From Polynucleobacter sp. AP-Kaivos-20-H2 (GTDB lineage Bacteria > Pseudomonadota > Gammaproteobacteria > Burkholderiales > Burkholderiaceae), in NCBI RefSeq assembly GCF_018882215.1, contig NZ_JACVOX010000002.1, positions 558,001 through 622,000 of the forward strand: 64,000 bases of DNA, read 5' to 3'. Positions 46,346 to 56,914 of the stretch are shown piece by piece (the stretch's first letter is position 1; every line of letters begins with the position of its first letter). A program made the position numbers and the translations under genes. The notes below the pieces were generated by a model. The model had not been told where the DNA came from, searched no databases, and saw only the letters and a program-made list of their open reading frames with translations.

Positions 46346-47542
46346 ATGCATTTATCCCCAGAAATTATTGACTCCGCGGAAGCCATTCAAGAAATTCGAC
46401 GCAATATTCATGCGCACCCTGAATTGCGTTTCGAAGAAAATCGCACTGCTGATCTAGTTGCAGAAGCGCTTTCTAGCTGGGGAATTACAGTCTATCGTGG
46501 CATGGGAAAAACGGGTGTTGTAGGTCGTTTAGATGGTGACTTAGGCCCCGGAAAAATGATTGGTTTGCGCGCTGATATGGATGCGCTTCCATTGCAGGAG
46601 CACAATAACTTTGCTCATGCATCAACAAACCCCGGAAAAATGCATGCTTGTGGACATGATGGTCACACAGCAATGCTACTTGGAGCTGCGCAATATTTAT
46701 CAAATCACCGCGACTTCAAAGGCACGGTGATTTTTATTTTCCAACCAGCAGAGGAAGGTGGCGCTGGTGCGAATGAAATGATTAAGGATGGACTTTTCAA
46801 AGAGTTTCCATGCGACGCAGTATTTGGCTTGCATAACTGGCCCGGCTTGGCAGAAGGTCATTTTGGAGTGACCCCTGGCCCAATGATGGCTTCAAGCAAT
46901 ACTTTTGAAATTACCATCACAGGCAAAGGCGGTCACGCCGCCCTACCCCACAACAGCGCAGATCCAGTATTTACTGGCGCCCAAGTAGTGCTTGCATTAC
47001 AGAGCATCATTACACGCAATAAGCGTCCTGTAGATGCCGCTGTTTTATCGATTACGCAATTTCATGCGGGTGAAACAAGCAATGTCATTCCGGATAGCGC
47101 CTTTATTGGTGGCACGGTACGTACATTTACTTTGGACGTCTTAGATTTAATCGAGCAACGCCTACGAGAAATTGCTCATAATGTTTCCAGCGCATTTGAT
47201 TGCCAAGCAGAAGTTACGTTTTCTAGAAATTACCCGCCCCTCATTAATCATGCCAACGAAGTGGAATTCGCAACTGAAGTCATGAGTGAACTGGTTGGTA
47301 AGCAGAATGTAAATGCTTCAATCGATCCCACAATGGGTGCGGAAGACTTCGCGTTTATGTTGCTAGAAAAGCCGGGCTGTTACGTATTCTTAGGCAATGG
47401 GGACGGCGATCATCGCTCGGTAGGCCATGGCATGGGCCCATGCCACTTACACAATCCTTCTTACGACTTCAATGACTCTTTGATTCCAGTCGGCGTGAGC
47501 TATTGGGTCAAACTAGCTCAACGCTTCCTAGAAAAAAACTGA
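46346..47542 (+). CDS. M20-family amidohydrolase (hippurate hydrolase-like)
   Basis: Metal-dependent hydrolase that cleaves N-acyl amino acids. The 398-residue protein has the M20D metal-binding features ALRADMDALP-like (GLRADMDALP), ACGHDGHTAMLL and PAEEGGAGA, plus the dimerisation domain starting near GKGGHAALPH and MGAEDFAFML near the end. Substrates in the family include hippurate, N-acetyl amino acids and indole-acetyl amino acids, which sequence alone does not decide. Confidence 0.9.
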   Translation: MHLSPEIIDSAEAIQEIRRNIHAHPELRFEENRTADLVAEALSSWGITVYRGMGKTGVVGRLDGDLGPGKMIGLRADMDALPLQEHNNFAHASTNPGKMHACGHDGHTAMLLGAAQYLSNHRDFKGTVIFIFQPAEEGGAGANEMIKDGLFKEFPCDAVFGLHNWPGLAEGHFGVTPGPMMASSNTFEITITGKGGHAALPHNSADPVFTGAQVVLALQSIITRNKRPVDAAVLSITQFHAGETSNVIPDSAFIGGTVRTFTLDVLDLIEQRLREIAHNVSSAFDCQAEVTFSRNYPPLINHANEVEFATEVMSELVGKQNVNASIDPTMGAEDFAFMLLEKPGCYVFLGNGDGDHRSVGHGMGPCHLHNPSYDFNDSLIPVGVSYWVKLAQRFLEKN

Positions 47543-47573
47543 GTTCTTTCAAACTTTCTCTTCAACTATTGAA

Positions 47574-48350
47574 TTAAGAGTTGGTAAATTTGGCTGGACG
47601 CTTTTCCATGAATGCAGCCATGCCTTCTTTCTGGTCATTCGTTCCAAAGCAAGCATGAAAGAGGCGGCGCTCAAAATGAATACCTTCAGACAAAGTGGTT
47701 TCATAAGCAGTGTTGATACTTTCTTTCACCATCATTGCGGTTAACAAAGGCATATCTGCAATTCCTTTGGCAATTGCTTTAACTTCTTTCAGCAAATCCG
47801 CTTGTGGGAAGATCCTTGCAACCAAACCAGAGCGCTCAGCTTCAGCGGCATCCATCATGCGGCCCGTCAAAGCTAGATCCATCGCTTTTGCTTTGGATAC
47901 CGCGCGAGGTAAACGTTGTGTGCCTCCAGCCCCAGGAATGATTCCTAACTTCACCTCTGGCTGAGCAAACTTAGCGTTATCCGCCGCCATGATCGTGTCG
48001 CACATCATGGCCAACTCACAGCCACCACCAAGGGCATAGCCAGAGACAGCAGCGATTACAGGCTTACGTACTTTTTTGATCTCTTCCCAGTTACGGGTAA
48101 TAAAGTCACCGCGATAAACATCTTTCAAGCCGTACTTGGCCATTGAAGCAATATCCGCTCCAGCAGCAAATGCCTTTTCACTGCCAGTAACGATCATGCA
48201 ACCAATATTGTCGTCCGCGTCAAATGCTAATAAGGCAGCGCCAAGCTCTTCCATGAGCTGATCGTTCAAGGCATTTAACACTTCAGGGCGATTCAAAGTA
48301 ATGGTGGCAACCTTACCATCCACTTCAGTCAAAATAGTTTTGTAGCTCAT
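47574..48350 (-). CDS. Enoyl-CoA hydratase
   Basis: Crotonase-fold enzyme that adds water to 2-enoyl-CoA in beta-oxidation. The 258-residue protein has [16 protein letters not shown] [12 protein letters not shown], the oxyanion-hole segments KAFAAGADI and [15 protein letters not shown], and [14 protein letters not shown] with the catalytic glutamates. ATG 48350 (MSYKTIL) matches the family start; the frame is open further upstream but runs into mltA. The length and motifs are normal for an EchA-type short-chain hydratase, with no beta-oxidation partners beside it. Confidence 0.92.
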   Translation of the reverse strand: MSYKTILTEVDGKVATITLNRPEVLNALNDQLMEELGAALLAFDADDNIGCMIVTGSEKAFAAGADIASMAKYGLKDVYRGDFITRNWEEIKKVRKPVIAAVSGYALGGGCELAMMCDTIMAADNAKFAQPEVKLGIIPGAGGTQRLPRAVSKAKAMDLALTGRMMDAAEAERSGLVARIFPQADLLKEVKAIAKGIADMPLLTAMMVKESINTAYETTLSEGIHFERRLFHACFGTNDQKEGMAAFMEKRPAKFTNS

Positions 48351-48376
48351 GAATTTCTTTCGGTGAAAAGTATTAA

Positions 48377-49507
48377 TTAACGTGGCAACAACAACCACAT
48401 CCTGCCATTTTGTTTCATACGACCTGCCATCTCTCCAGCAGCATCTCCGGATCCCCAATAGTAGTCTGCTCTGACGCCACCCACAATTGCTTTACCCGTA
48501 TCCTGCGCCATCACCAGCTTTTGCAAAGGCTGACTACTTAATGGTTTGGTGGCTGCTAAAAAGACAGGCGCGCCCAGTGGCAAGGCTTGTAAATCGACTG
48601 CAATACTGCGCTCAGCTGTGAGCGGAACACCAAGAGCACCATTGGGGCCTAAATCAGCAGAGACATTGCCAGGCAACTCTTTAAAGAAAACAAAACGGGG
48701 GTTGGCGTTCAGCATTTCATTTACTTGGCCGGGATTTCTTTTAGCCCATTGTGAGATGCCTTGCATCGTCGCTTCACTACGTGTGATTTCTTTATGATCT
48801 AACAACCACTGAGCAAAGGATTTAAAAGGCTGATCATTGGTACCTGCAAAACCCAGACGCAGAATGCGTCCATCCTCAAGACGAATTTTTCCAGAACCTT
48901 GAATTTGCATGAACGCTGCTGCTACTGGATCCTGTACCCAAGCAATTTCAGAACCCTGCAAGACACCAGAGCTCATTAGCTCAGCACGGCTTGGGCCTGG
49001 GTTGGGCTTAGACTTGCGCCAGGCATTAGGGTAACCATAGAGCGGCACGTTATAAGTACTCGTACGAGTTTGCGAACCATTCATTACTGGTTCGTAATAA
49101 CCCGTGATTAAGCCCGTGTCACTACCGGAGCTATTGCGAATTTCATAAGCTTGAAAATTATTTTCAAAATATTTACGAATAGCCTGCGTATCACGGCTTG
49201 ATACATTGCCAGCCTGGGCACACGCTGAGCGCCAGTTCACATCAGTACTTTTCTTACGCAAAGCATCACAACTTTTTAACCAAGCAGGCCAAGCCTGAGA
49301 CAAGTCGTCTTCCTGCCATCCAGGCAAGGCTTGCCAAGAGACAGCACTAAAGCTTGCAATCGAGGAGCTATAACTTGATGGTGCAGCACCAGAACCGCTT
49401 GAGCGATAGCCCGTTCCCCGAGTGGGGGGCGTAGAACATCCAACAATCAAGCTGGCCATGAGGATAGCGAATACACTTAACGGAACTAATTTAAATTTAG
49501 AAATCAT
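48377..49507 (-). CDS. mltA: Membrane-bound lytic murein transglycosylase A
   Basis: Outer-membrane lipoprotein that cleaves the MurNAc-GlcNAc bond to give 1,6-anhydro ends. The 376-residue precursor starts [20 protein letters not shown] and has the lipobox IVGC. Later come [11 protein letters not shown] of the MltA domain and the C-terminal 3D domain, [19 protein letters not shown], with the catalytic aspartate. The frame is open to 49612 but the signal peptide fixes the start at 49507. Confidence 0.94.
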   Translation of the reverse strand: MISKFKLVPLSVFAILMASLIVGCSTPPTRGTGYRSSGSGAAPSSYSSSIASFSAVSWQALPGWQEDDLSQAWPAWLKSCDALRKKSTDVNWRSACAQAGNVSSRDTQAIRKYFENNFQAYEIRNSSGSDTGLITGYYEPVMNGSQTRTSTYNVPLYGYPNAWRKSKPNPGPSRAELMSSGVLQGSEIAWVQDPVAAAFMQIQGSGKIRLEDGRILRLGFAGTNDQPFKSFAQWLLDHKEITRSEATMQGISQWAKRNPGQVNEMLNANPRFVFFKELPGNVSADLGPNGALGVPLTAERSIAVDLQALPLGAPVFLAATKPLSSQPLQKLVMAQDTGKAIVGGVRADYYWGSGDAAGEMAGRMKQNGRMWLLLPR

Positions 49508-49619
49508 GATTGCCAATTTACTCGATGAATACCCAATGCTACTGTTTGTTTTTGAAGGCGCTGTTGCCTTAGGACTTTTGTTATTTATTGTTCTTTGGAC
49601 AGGCAAGGGCAAAAAATAG
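49506..49619 (+). CDS. Possible 37-residue single-pass membrane protein
   Basis: A small open frame on the strand opposite mltA and apaG, filling the gap between them. The predicted product begins [13 protein letters not shown], has one hydrophobic helix (about residues 11-31) and ends in a basic tail, GKGKK. Its start codon overlaps the mltA start codon head to head. Composition resembles a real small membrane protein, but there is no good Shine-Dalgarno and no recognised family. Confidence 0.4.
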   Translation: MIANLLDEYPMLLFVFEGAVALGLLLFIVLWTGKGKK

Positions 49620-49637
49620 CATTCTCACCACCCTACG

Positions 49638-50012
49638 TTAATGCAGGGTACGTGGCATCACCAGGGCAAACTCTGGGATAGGGGCCTGAAAGAACTGGGC
49701 ATCCTCAGTGACACAAAAATACTCCCCACGCATCGTTCCGGCCGGAGTGGGCAATGTTGCCCAGCTGGTGTACTCAAAGTGCTCTCCGGAGCGTAATAGC
49801 GGTTGCTGCCCAACAACGCCCAGGCCTCGGACCTCCTGAACATCGTTATCCCCGTCTGTAATGAACCAATGGCGGGCAATCACCTGAATACTGGCAGTCC
49901 CCGTATTGCGGATAGTTACCGTATAAGCAAAGGCAAATTGGCGGTTATCGGGGTCAGATTGCTCAGGAAGGTACTGGGCTTTGACCGTAATGCTCATTTC
50001 GTGAGGATTCAT
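49638..50012 (-). CDS. apaG: ApaG protein
   Basis: Fibronectin III-like beta protein of unclear function, called Co2+/Mg2+ efflux protein ApaG in databases. The 124-residue protein has FAFAYTVTIRNTG, RHWFITDG, the GVVGQQPLL turn and GTMRGEY, all matching E. coli ApaG. ATG 50012 (MNPHEMSITV) aligns with the E. coli start; another ATG six codons upstream exists. It is divergent from rpe. Confidence 0.92.
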   Translation of the reverse strand: MNPHEMSITVKAQYLPEQSDPDNRQFAFAYTVTIRNTGTASIQVIARHWFITDGDNDVQEVRGLGVVGQQPLLRSGEHFEYTSWATLPTPAGTMRGEYFCVTEDAQFFQAPIPEFALVMPRTLH

Positions 50013-50061
50013 GGACGAATTCTGCTCCATCCTAAGGCCAACTGCAAGCTAGAATCTAGGG

Positions 50062-50787
50062 ATGGAAAGCCAAAAATCATCCTCAAATAGTCAATTTGTT
50101 ATTGCCCCATCCATTTTGTCGGCTGACTTCGCCTGCCTTGGCAAGGAAGTTCAGGACGTTTTAGTGGCAGGCGCTGACTGGATTCACTTTGACGTGATGG
50201 ATAACCACTATGTGCCCAACCTCACTATTGGTCCCTTGGTTTGCGAGGCTATTCGACCTTATGCAAATAAAGATGGAAAGCCTGCGGTGATCGATGTGCA
50301 TTTAATGATTGAGCCGGTAGATCGTATCGTCCCTGACTTTGCTAAAGCGGGCGCCAATTTAATTAGCTTTCATCCTGAAGCAAGCCCTCATGTCAATCGC
50401 ACATTGAACTTGATTCGCGATCAGGGATGTCAGGCGGGTCTTGTTTTGAATCCGGCCACGCCGCTAGATCATCTCGAGCACACTTTGGAATTACTCGATC
50501 TAGTTTTGCTGATGTCAGTCAACCCAGGCTTTGGTGGTCAATCATTTATTCCCAGCACCCTCAATAAGATTGCTCAAGTACGCACACGTCTTGATCGCTA
50601 CCAAGCTGAGACTGGTCGACATATTCGTCTTGAGGTAGATGGCGGAATCAAAGTCGATAACATTGCAGAAGTAGCACGAGCAGGCGCAGATACTTTTGTT
50701 GCAGGCTCAGCAATTTACGCACAAGAAAATTATGCGAAAGTAATTCAAGCAATGCGCACTGAATTAGGAAAGTCAGGAAAAGCGTAA
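50062..50787 (+). CDS. rpe: Ribulose-phosphate 3-epimerase
   Basis: Interconverts ribulose 5-phosphate and xylulose 5-phosphate in the pentose phosphate and Calvin pathways. The 241-residue TIM barrel has [25 protein letters not shown] with metal ligands, [11 protein letters not shown] and [11 protein letters not shown]. Its stop overlaps the trpE start in TAATG, so rpe is translationally coupled to the trp genes. In many relatives a gph gene stands between them; here none does. Confidence 0.97.
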   Translation: MESQKSSSNSQFVIAPSILSADFACLGKEVQDVLVAGADWIHFDVMDNHYVPNLTIGPLVCEAIRPYANKDGKPAVIDVHLMIEPVDRIVPDFAKAGANLISFHPEASPHVNRTLNLIRDQGCQAGLVLNPATPLDHLEHTLELLDLVLLMSVNPGFGGQSFIPSTLNKIAQVRTRLDRYQAETGRHIRLEVDGGIKVDNIAEVARAGADTFVAGSAIYAQENYAKVIQAMRTELGKSGKA

Positions 50788-52292
50788 TGCAGCTTGCTGA
50801 ATTTAACGCCCTAGCAAAGCAGGGTTTCAATCGCATTCCCTTGGTCAAAGAAGTTCTGGCAGATCTAGAGACTCCGCTATCACTCTACGTTAAGCTGACT
50901 CAAGCGTTTGGCAAGACCAATACTTACTTGCTAGAGTCTGTTTTAGGTGGCGAGCGTTTCGGGCGCTTCTCCTTTATTGGCCTGCCTGCCAGGACTATTG
51001 TCAAAACTGTTGGCACCCCCTCAATACCAGTCAACGAAGTAGTGACTGATGGAAAAGTAGTTGAGACAAATACTGATAATCCACTCGATTTTGTGGATGC
51101 TTATTTCAAGCGTTTTAAGGTGGCCTTGCAAGCTGACATGCCTCGCTTTTGTGGTGGTCTTGCCGGCTACTTTGGTTATGACACTGTTCGCTATATCGAG
51201 TCACGTTTAGCCAAACATCAACTTCCAGATGAATTAGGTGTACCCGATATTCAACTCATGTTGACTGAAGAGTTGGCAGTGATTGATAACGTTGCTGGCA
51301 AAATTTATTTGATTGTCTATGCAGATCCGGGCATTGCTAATGGTTTTGAAAAAGCACAAGATCGCTTAAAAGAATTACTCGCCTGCCTCAGTAAGCCAGC
51401 AAATATGCCGGCATCTTTACCAAGCGCTAAAACTGAACTCATTCGTAAATTCAAAGCAGCAGATTTTGAGAAAGCAGTACTCAAAACTAAAGAATATATT
51501 TTGGCCGGCGATTGCATGCAGGTAGTTATTGGTCAGCGCATTAGCAAGCCATTTACGGATTCACCTTTAGCCCTTTATAGAGCTTTGCGCTCGCTCAACC
51601 CATCGCCATACATGTACTTCTATGACTTTGGTGATATGCAAATTGTTGGCTCTTCTCCTGAGATTTTGGTACGGCAAGAAAAACGGGCTGCCGAGAAGAT
51701 TGTCACTATCAGACCACTAGCTGGCACCCGTCCTCGCGGAGTCAATCCAGATGAGGATGAGCGCCTAGCTAAGGAGCTCTTGGCTGATCCTAAGGAAATT
51801 GCTGAGCATGTGATGTTGATTGATTTAGCCCGTAATGACGTGGGCCGCATTGCCAAAACTGGCTCAGTCAAGGTTACTGACTCCATGTCTATTGAGAAAT
51901 ACTCCCACGTTCAGCACATCGTGAGTTCAGTAGAGGGCCATCTTTTGGACAATATGAGCAATATGGATGTATTGCGAGCGACCTTCCCGGCGGGTACCTT
52001 ATCAGGTGCGCCAAAAATTCGGGCGATGGAAATCATTGATGAAATGGAAATTGTGAAGCGGGGTGTTTACGGTGGTGCAGTGGGTTACCTGTCTTTCTCA
52101 GGCGATATGGATGTGGCTATTGCCATTCGTACCGGCGTGATCCGTGATGGCATTCTGCACTCTCAAGCAGGAGCTGGGGTAGTGGCTGATTCTGATCCGA
52201 CTGCTGAATGGAAAGAAACTGAAGCCAAGGCTCGCGCGGTATTGACTGCGGCAGATTTAGTACAAGGAGGACTCGATGCTCCTAATGATTGA
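50787..52292 (+). CDS. trpE: Anthranilate synthase component I
   Basis: Makes anthranilate from chorismate with ammonia from TrpG. The 501-residue protein has the tryptophan feedback-site motif LLES (48-51), [10 protein letters not shown], the catalytic PLAGTRPRG and the Mg site [22 protein letters not shown]. The conserved LLES suggests it is inhibited by tryptophan. It overlaps trpG by 17 bases. Confidence 0.96.
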   Translation: MQLAEFNALAKQGFNRIPLVKEVLADLETPLSLYVKLTQAFGKTNTYLLESVLGGERFGRFSFIGLPARTIVKTVGTPSIPVNEVVTDGKVVETNTDNPLDFVDAYFKRFKVALQADMPRFCGGLAGYFGYDTVRYIESRLAKHQLPDELGVPDIQLMLTEELAVIDNVAGKIYLIVYADPGIANGFEKAQDRLKELLACLSKPANMPASLPSAKTELIRKFKAADFEKAVLKTKEYILAGDCMQVVIGQRISKPFTDSPLALYRALRSLNPSPYMYFYDFGDMQIVGSSPEILVRQEKRAAEKIVTIRPLAGTRPRGVNPDEDERLAKELLADPKEIAEHVMLIDLARNDVGRIAKTGSVKVTDSMSIEKYSHVQHIVSSVEGHLLDNMSNMDVLRATFPAGTLSGAPKIRAMEIIDEMEIVKRGVYGGAVGYLSFSGDMDVAIAIRTGVIRDGILHSQAGAGVVADSDPTAEWKETEAKARAVLTAADLVQGGLDAPND

Positions 52293-52842
52293 TAACTACG
52301 ATTCTTTTACTTACAACCTCGTTCAATACTTTGCAGAACTAGGTGAAGAGGTCAAAGTCTTTCGCAATGATGAAATTGCAGTGGAAGATATTGCCAAACT
52401 GAATCCAGCACGCATTTGCATCTCACCTGGGCCATGCAGCCCTTCTGAGGCAGGTATTTCAGTCGAAACCATCAAGCATTACGCAGGTCAAATTCCGATC
52501 CTTGGCGTTTGTTTGGGGCACCAAGCTATCGGCGAAGCATTCGGTGGAAAAGTCATTCGCGCCCAAAAAGTCATGCATGGCAAGACCGACAGCATTCATC
52601 ACACTGGTTTAGGTGTGTTTAAAAATTTGCCCGATCCATTTAAGGTGACCCGCTACCACTCACTGGCCATTGAGAAAAACTCACTACCAGCAATGCTTGA
52701 GGTGACTGCAACCTCATCCGATGGCGAGATCATGGGCGTACGCCACAAAGAACTAGCAGTTGAGGGCGTGCAATTCCACCCAGAATCTATTCTTTCTGAG
52801 CATGGGCATGCTCTGCTCAAGAATTTTTTACAAAACAAATAA
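52276..52842 (+). CDS. trpG: Anthranilate synthase component II, glutamine amidotransferase
   Basis: Class I glutaminase that feeds ammonia to TrpE. The 188-residue protein has the nucleophile C79 in [11 protein letters not shown], the VQFHPESI His-Glu pair near the end, and a [13 protein letters not shown] start. AAGGAGG lies 5 bases before the ATG inside the end of trpE. It may also serve folate synthesis as PabA, since no separate pabA is seen in this window. Confidence 0.95.
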   Translation: MLLMIDNYDSFTYNLVQYFAELGEEVKVFRNDEIAVEDIAKLNPARICISPGPCSPSEAGISVETIKHYAGQIPILGVCLGHQAIGEAFGGKVIRAQKVMHGKTDSIHHTGLGVFKNLPDPFKVTRYHSLAIEKNSLPAMLEVTATSSDGEIMGVRHKELAVEGVQFHPESILSEHGHALLKNFLQNK

Positions 52843-52861
52843 ACAGTCTGCTAACAGCGCT

Positions 52862-53887
52862 ATGTCAATTACTCCGCAAGAAGCTTTACAACGCTGCATT
52901 GAACATCGGGAACTATTTCATGATGAAATGACAGCCATGATGAGGCTCATCATGAGCGGTGAAATGGCACCAGAGTTGGTGGCTGGATTGTTGGTTGCCT
53001 TGCGCACTAAAAAAGAAACCGTTGGCGAGATTGCTGCTGCTGCACAAGTGATGCGCGAGTTTGCCACCTCTGTAAAGGTGGATGACCGTAGTCATTTGGT
53101 AGATGTGGTGGGCACAGGTGGTGATGGTGCCCATACATTCAATATCTCTACTGCAGCGATGTTTGTGGCTGCCGGTGCAGGCGCAAAAATTGCTAAACAT
53201 GGCAATCGCAGTGTGAGCAGCAAATCAGGTAGCGCAGATGTTTTAGAAGCGCTTGGCGTAAATCTGACTCTATCCGCCGAGCAAGTCGCCACGTGTATTT
53301 CAACAGTAGGCGCAGGATTCATGTTTGCTCCGAATCATCATCCTGCGATGAAGAACGTAGTGCCTATTCGCAAGCAACTTGGTGTCCGGACTATCTTCAA
53401 TATCCTGGGCCCTCTCACTAACCCAGCTGATGCCAAGCGGATTTTGATGGGCGTATTTCATGCTGACCTAGTCGGCATTCAGGTGCGCGTATTACAAGCC
53501 TTAGGAATGGAACATGCGCTAGTCGTTTATGGGCGCGATGGGCTTGATGAGATTTCTTTAGAGGGCCCAACCTTGGTAGGCGAACTAAAAGATGGCTTAG
53601 TACGCGAATATGAAATTCATCCAAAAGATTTTGGATTCAATACTGCCCCTACCAATAGCTTTAAAGTGGCCAATGCAGAAGAATCCAAACAAATCGTATT
53701 AGATGTGCTCGATGGTAAACCAGGGCCCGCAAGCGATATCGTCTGCCTTAATGCTGGAGCCACGCTCTATGTAGCTGGAGTAGCCAAAGACATTGCTAGC
53801 GGTATTGCCCTGGCTAAAACAGCCATCACCTCTGGAGCAGCCCGTCAAAAGTTAGATGCTTTTGTTGCAGCAACCCAATCTCAATAA
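52862..53887 (+). CDS. trpD: Anthranilate phosphoribosyltransferase
   Basis: Second tryptophan step, joining anthranilate to PRPP. The 341-residue protein has the PRPP-binding GTGGDG (84-89), [21 protein letters not shown] and [17 protein letters not shown] 52862 was chosen over an ATG at 52760 that overlaps trpG and gives a non-family N-terminus. It lies 19 bases after trpG. Confidence 0.96.
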   Translation: MSITPQEALQRCIEHRELFHDEMTAMMRLIMSGEMAPELVAGLLVALRTKKETVGEIAAAAQVMREFATSVKVDDRSHLVDVVGTGGDGAHTFNISTAAMFVAAGAGAKIAKHGNRSVSSKSGSADVLEALGVNLTLSAEQVATCISTVGAGFMFAPNHHPAMKNVVPIRKQLGVRTIFNILGPLTNPADAKRILMGVFHADLVGIQVRVLQALGMEHALVVYGRDGLDEISLEGPTLVGELKDGLVREYEIHPKDFGFNTAPTNSFKVANAEESKQIVLDVLDGKPGPASDIVCLNAGATLYVAGVAKDIASGIALAKTAITSGAARQKLDAFVAATQSQ

Positions 53888-53897
53888 TTGATTATTC

Positions 53898-54701
53898 ATG
53901 AGCGATATCCTCAATAAAATTGTTGCCACCAAAAAGATTGAAGTGGCTAATTGCCTGCAGAAAATATCGCTTGCTAATCAACGTGAGCAAGCCGAAGCCA
54001 ATAATCGTGACGCTCCTTTAAAGCCAAGAGGCTTTATTCAGGCTATTGAAAACAAGATTTCCGCTGGCAAGGCAGGAGTCATTACTGAAATCAAAAAGGC
54101 AAGTCCAAGCAAAGGCATTTTGCGCGATAACTTCGTTCCAGCAGATATTGCCCAGTCCTACGAAAAACATGGTGCAGCTTGTCTATCAGTTCTGACTGAT
54201 GTGGATTATTTCCAAGGATGTAATGCCTATCTGCAAGAAGCTCGTGCGGCCTGCAATATTCCCGTTTTGCGTAAAGACTTCACCATAGATCCGTATCAAG
54301 TCTATGAAGCTCGTGCGATTGGCGCCGATGCAATCTTGCTGATCGTGGCTTGCCTAGAATTAAATCAAATGAAAGAGCTCGAGGCTTGCGCTCATGAATT
54401 AGGTCTAGATGTTTTAGTCGAAGTTCACAATGCCCCAGAATTAGAGCAAGCGCTAGAACTAAAAACCTCATTGCTTGGCATTAACAATCGAAACCTCAAA
54501 ACCTTTGAGGTGACACTGCAGACCACCCTCTCTCTAATGTCCATGGTTCCGGATAACAGAACCTTAGTAACAGAGTCTGGCATCTTGAATCGCACTGATG
54601 TAGAGCTCATGCGCAACAATCAAATCAACGCATTCCTGGTCGGGGAGGCATTTATGCGCGCCACAGATCCAGGCACAGCCCTTAGTGAGCTGTTTTCCTA
54701 G
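53898..54701 (+). CDS. trpC: Indole-3-glycerol phosphate synthase
   Basis: Closes the indole ring in tryptophan synthesis. The 267-residue TIM barrel has [10 protein letters not shown] (64-73) with the catalytic Glu and Lys, [18 protein letters not shown], and [10 protein letters not shown]. It is the last trp gene here; trpF, trpB and trpA lie elsewhere, the usual split in betaproteobacteria. Its 3' end overlaps the converging membrane-protein gene by 20 bases. Confidence 0.96.
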   Translation: MSDILNKIVATKKIEVANCLQKISLANQREQAEANNRDAPLKPRGFIQAIENKISAGKAGVITEIKKASPSKGILRDNFVPADIAQSYEKHGAACLSVLTDVDYFQGCNAYLQEARAACNIPVLRKDFTIDPYQVYEARAIGADAILLIVACLELNQMKELEACAHELGLDVLVEVHNAPELEQALELKTSLLGINNRNLKTFEVTLQTTLSLMSMVPDNRTLVTESGILNRTDVELMRNNQINAFLVGEAFMRATDPGTALSELFS

Positions 54702-55251
54702 TCTCTCGCAATAGATCTAAGCAGTATTTGATCAAAGAGATCAGAAGCAACGAACCCAGCACATCACCAATAAACATCACTAAAAAGTGATTCACGCTAC
54801 CCGTATCTTCAAGGGTCATCGTAGCGAACCACCACTGATGAAGTCCCGCCGAAAGTAGGGAATAAATCAAAATACATGCAATGAGTTTGGGGAAATTGAG
54901 ATTACCTAAGTCTGACTCAAGGCGAAGATTGCTAAAAACAAAAAATCTAGCCAGGTAAGGCGCAAACCCTGAAATTAATCCAACCCCAATACACACCGTC
55001 AAGTCGTGCGGGAAATCGCCGTAATAGCTAATTAAAAATGAGGCTATAGCAATTCCAATGGCGCCGGGTAAACCAAAAATCAAAGTCAGAAATAAGCGAA
55101 GGCCAGCAGGCAGATAAATCCAACTCACACCTAAGCCAAAAGTAATGCTGCTAGTAAGCCAGCTGTTGCAATAAAAAAGAAGTGTGTACGCCATCGCACT
55201 AATAGCGCAGCCAAAAATCCATTCCGAATAACTTGCGAATAATTTAGACAT
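54682..55251 (-). CDS. Integral membrane protein of unknown function
   Basis: I do not recognise this 189-residue protein with certainty. It has about six hydrophobic segments. The [20 protein letters not shown] stretch faintly recalls MASE1-type sensor membrane domains, but no signalling domain follows. It is divergent from a small winged-helix gene, with a perfect FNR-like palindrome between them at 55276-55291, so it may be controlled through that site. Its 3' end overlaps trpC. Confidence 0.7.
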   Translation of the reverse strand: MSKLFASYSEWIFGCAISAMAYTLLFYCNSWLTSSITFGLGVSWIYLPAGLRLFLTLIFGLPGAIGIAIASFLISYYGDFPHDLTVCIGVGLISGFAPYLARFFVFSNLRLESDLGNLNFPKLIACILIYSLLSAGLHQWWFATMTLEDTGSVNHFLVMFIGDVLGSLLLISLIKYCLDLLRETRKTAH

Positions 55252-55275
55252 TGTTATTAGTATGGATTAATTTTT

Positions 55276-55291
55276 ATTGATACGTATCAAT
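55276..55291. promoter_or_regulatory. Perfect 16-base palindrome with an FNR/ANR-type core
   Basis: Arms ATTGATAC and GTATCAAT meet with no spacer. The core TTGAT-ACGT-ATCAA fits the FNR/ANR consensus TTGAT-N4-ATCAA at all ten defined positions. For the rightward gene, a weak -10 TACACT at 55314-55319 would put the site centre about 42 bases upstream of the start, the class II activator position. It could instead be the operator of the winged-helix protein. Confidence 0.6.
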
Positions 55292-55357
55292 TGCTAAAAT
55301 CAGACTAAGGGAATACACTATTATTAGCCCTACAGCTAATACAAATAAATATTAAAT

Positions 55358-55708
55358 ATGTCATCCACTAAATCATCACCTTACATCAAATTTCTTAACT
55401 TGATCGATGCTCTCGATCGAATCAACCCAGGTAAGAAGCTGGACTGCATCGAAGAGAGTTTGCTCGATAAGATTGTTTCTTGTGCCCATGCCAAGCAAGC
55501 AATTTTGGTTGGTGATTTGATCTCCATTTCAGACCTAGGCTCACAAGCTACTTTGCATGGTCGACTTAAAAATCTCAGCGCTTTGGGCTATATCAAAATG
55601 GCTGCCAATGCTGATGGTCGTAAAAAGGAAGTGTTGCCTACCAAGATTGCTCTAAAGCGCTATGAAGAAATCTCTAAATACTTAGAGAAGGCAGCAAAAG
55701 CCTCTTAA
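55358..55708 (+). CDS. Small winged-helix DNA-binding protein, MarR-like
   Basis: The 116-residue protein appears to be a single winged-helix domain: ILVGDLISISDLGSQATLHGRL and KNLSALGYIKM read as the helix-turn-helix and recognition region, followed by a DGRKKEVLP wing and a final amphipathic helix. It lacks the extra dimerisation helices of full MarR proteins. Function as a transcription factor is inferred. It is divergent from a membrane protein and ends at a strong terminator. Confidence 0.72.
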   Translation: MSSTKSSPYIKFLNLIDALDRINPGKKLDCIEESLLDKIVSCAHAKQAILVGDLISISDLGSQATLHGRLKNLSALGYIKMAANADGRKKEVLPTKIALKRYEEISKYLEKAAKAS

Positions 55709-55733
55709 TTGTCACAGCGCCACTGCATAAGCC

Positions 55734-55757
55734 AAAAGCCCTGAAAAGGGCTTTTTT
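55734..55757. terminator. Bidirectional terminator between winged-helix gene and ychF
   Basis: Nine-base stem AAAAGCCCT/AGGGCTTTT closed by a GAAA tetraloop and followed by Ts; the A-run on the left lets it serve ychF from the other side. Confidence 0.92.
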
Positions 55758-55779
55758 ATTGGGTAGAAATAAGAGAGCT

Positions 55780-56874
55780 TTAGACGTTAAACAAGAAGTT
55801 CAATACATCTCCATCTTTAACAACGTACTCTTTACCTTCCGCGCGCATCTTACCGGCTTCCTTGGCACCAGACTCTCCTTTGAACTGCACAAAATCTTCG
55901 TAGGAGATTGTCTGAGCACGAATAAAGCCACGCTCAAAGTCTGTATGAATCACGCCAGCAGCTTGAGGCGCTGTATCTCCAACATGGATAGTCCAAGCGC
56001 GAACCTCTTTAACTCCTGCCGTGAAATAGGTTTGTAAACCAAGCAATGAATAACCCGCACGAATCACCCGATCTAAGCCTGGCTCTTCCATTCCTAAGTC
56101 AGCCAAGAATTCAATCTTGTCTGCTTCTTCTAAGTCAGCGATCTCAGCTTCAATCGCAGCGCATACAGCAACGACTGGAGCATTTTCTTTTGCCGCATGT
56201 TGCTTCACCGCCTCGAGGTGTGGGTTATCTGAGAAGCCATCTTCTTTGACGTTTGCAACATACATCGCAGGCTTAGCAGTAATTAAACACAACGGTTTAA
56301 TCAATAATTTTTCGTCGTCACTCAGATTCAAACTGCGCACTGGCAGAGCAGAATCTAGATGAGTCTGAACTTTGGTCAGAACAGCAACCAAGGCAGCAGC
56401 CTCTTTATCATTGCCAGACTTAGCAGCCTTGCTTGAGCGATTCAGGGTTTTTTCAACCGTCGCCAAATCAGACAAAGCCAATTCGGTATCAATCACACCA
56501 ATGTCAGCAATGGGATCGATTTTCCCGGCAACGTGGATGACGTTGGGATCTTCGAAACACCGGACGACATGGGTAATAGCATCCGTTTCACGAATATTCG
56601 CTAAAAACTGATTGCCAAGACCTTCACCTTTTGAGGCGCCAGCTACCAAACCAGCAATATCGACAAATTCGACTGCTGCAGGCAGGATGCGCTCAGGCTT
56701 CACGATCTCAGCCAAAGCGGCTAGACGGGGGTCAGGAACCTCAACAACGCCCACATTAGGCTCGATCGTGCAGAAAGGATAGTTTTCCGCTGCGATTCCA
56801 GCCTTGGTAAGCGCATTAAAGAGGGTAGATTTGCCGACGTTAGGCAGGCCGACGATGCCACATTTCAAAGACAT
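55780..56874 (-). CDS. ychF: Redox-regulated ATPase YchF (Obg-like ATPase)
   Basis: Ribosome-associated P-loop protein that prefers ATP to GTP. The 364-residue protein has Walker [10 protein letters not shown] (9-17), [20 protein letters not shown] (switch 2) and NVKE in place of the NKxD base-recognition motif, which explains ATP use. A TGS-like domain ([16 protein letters not shown] segment [14 protein letters not shown]) ends the protein. Confidence 0.96.
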   Translation of the reverse strand: MSLKCGIVGLPNVGKSTLFNALTKAGIAAENYPFCTIEPNVGVVEVPDPRLAALAEIVKPERILPAAVEFVDIAGLVAGASKGEGLGNQFLANIRETDAITHVVRCFEDPNVIHVAGKIDPIADIGVIDTELALSDLATVEKTLNRSSKAAKSGNDKEAAALVAVLTKVQTHLDSALPVRSLNLSDDEKLLIKPLCLITAKPAMYVANVKEDGFSDNPHLEAVKQHAAKENAPVVAVCAAIEAEIADLEEADKIEFLADLGMEEPGLDRVIRAGYSLLGLQTYFTAGVKEVRAWTIHVGDTAPQAAGVIHTDFERGFIRAQTISYEDFVQFKGESGAKEAGKMRAEGKEYVVKDGDVLNFLFNV

Positions 56875-56914
56875 AGCGTTATTGTAAAGGGGCTGGTTTC
56901 GATATCATCGAGTT

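Noticed and set aside
52760..52861. Longer N-terminus for TrpD
   Set aside because: Overlaps the end of trpG in another frame and gives a non-family sequence.
55358..55708. Winged-helix gene and divergent membrane gene as a toxin-antitoxin pair
   Set aside because: Toxin-antitoxin genes are normally co-directional and overlapping; the membrane protein is large with several helices and nothing toxin-like is visible.
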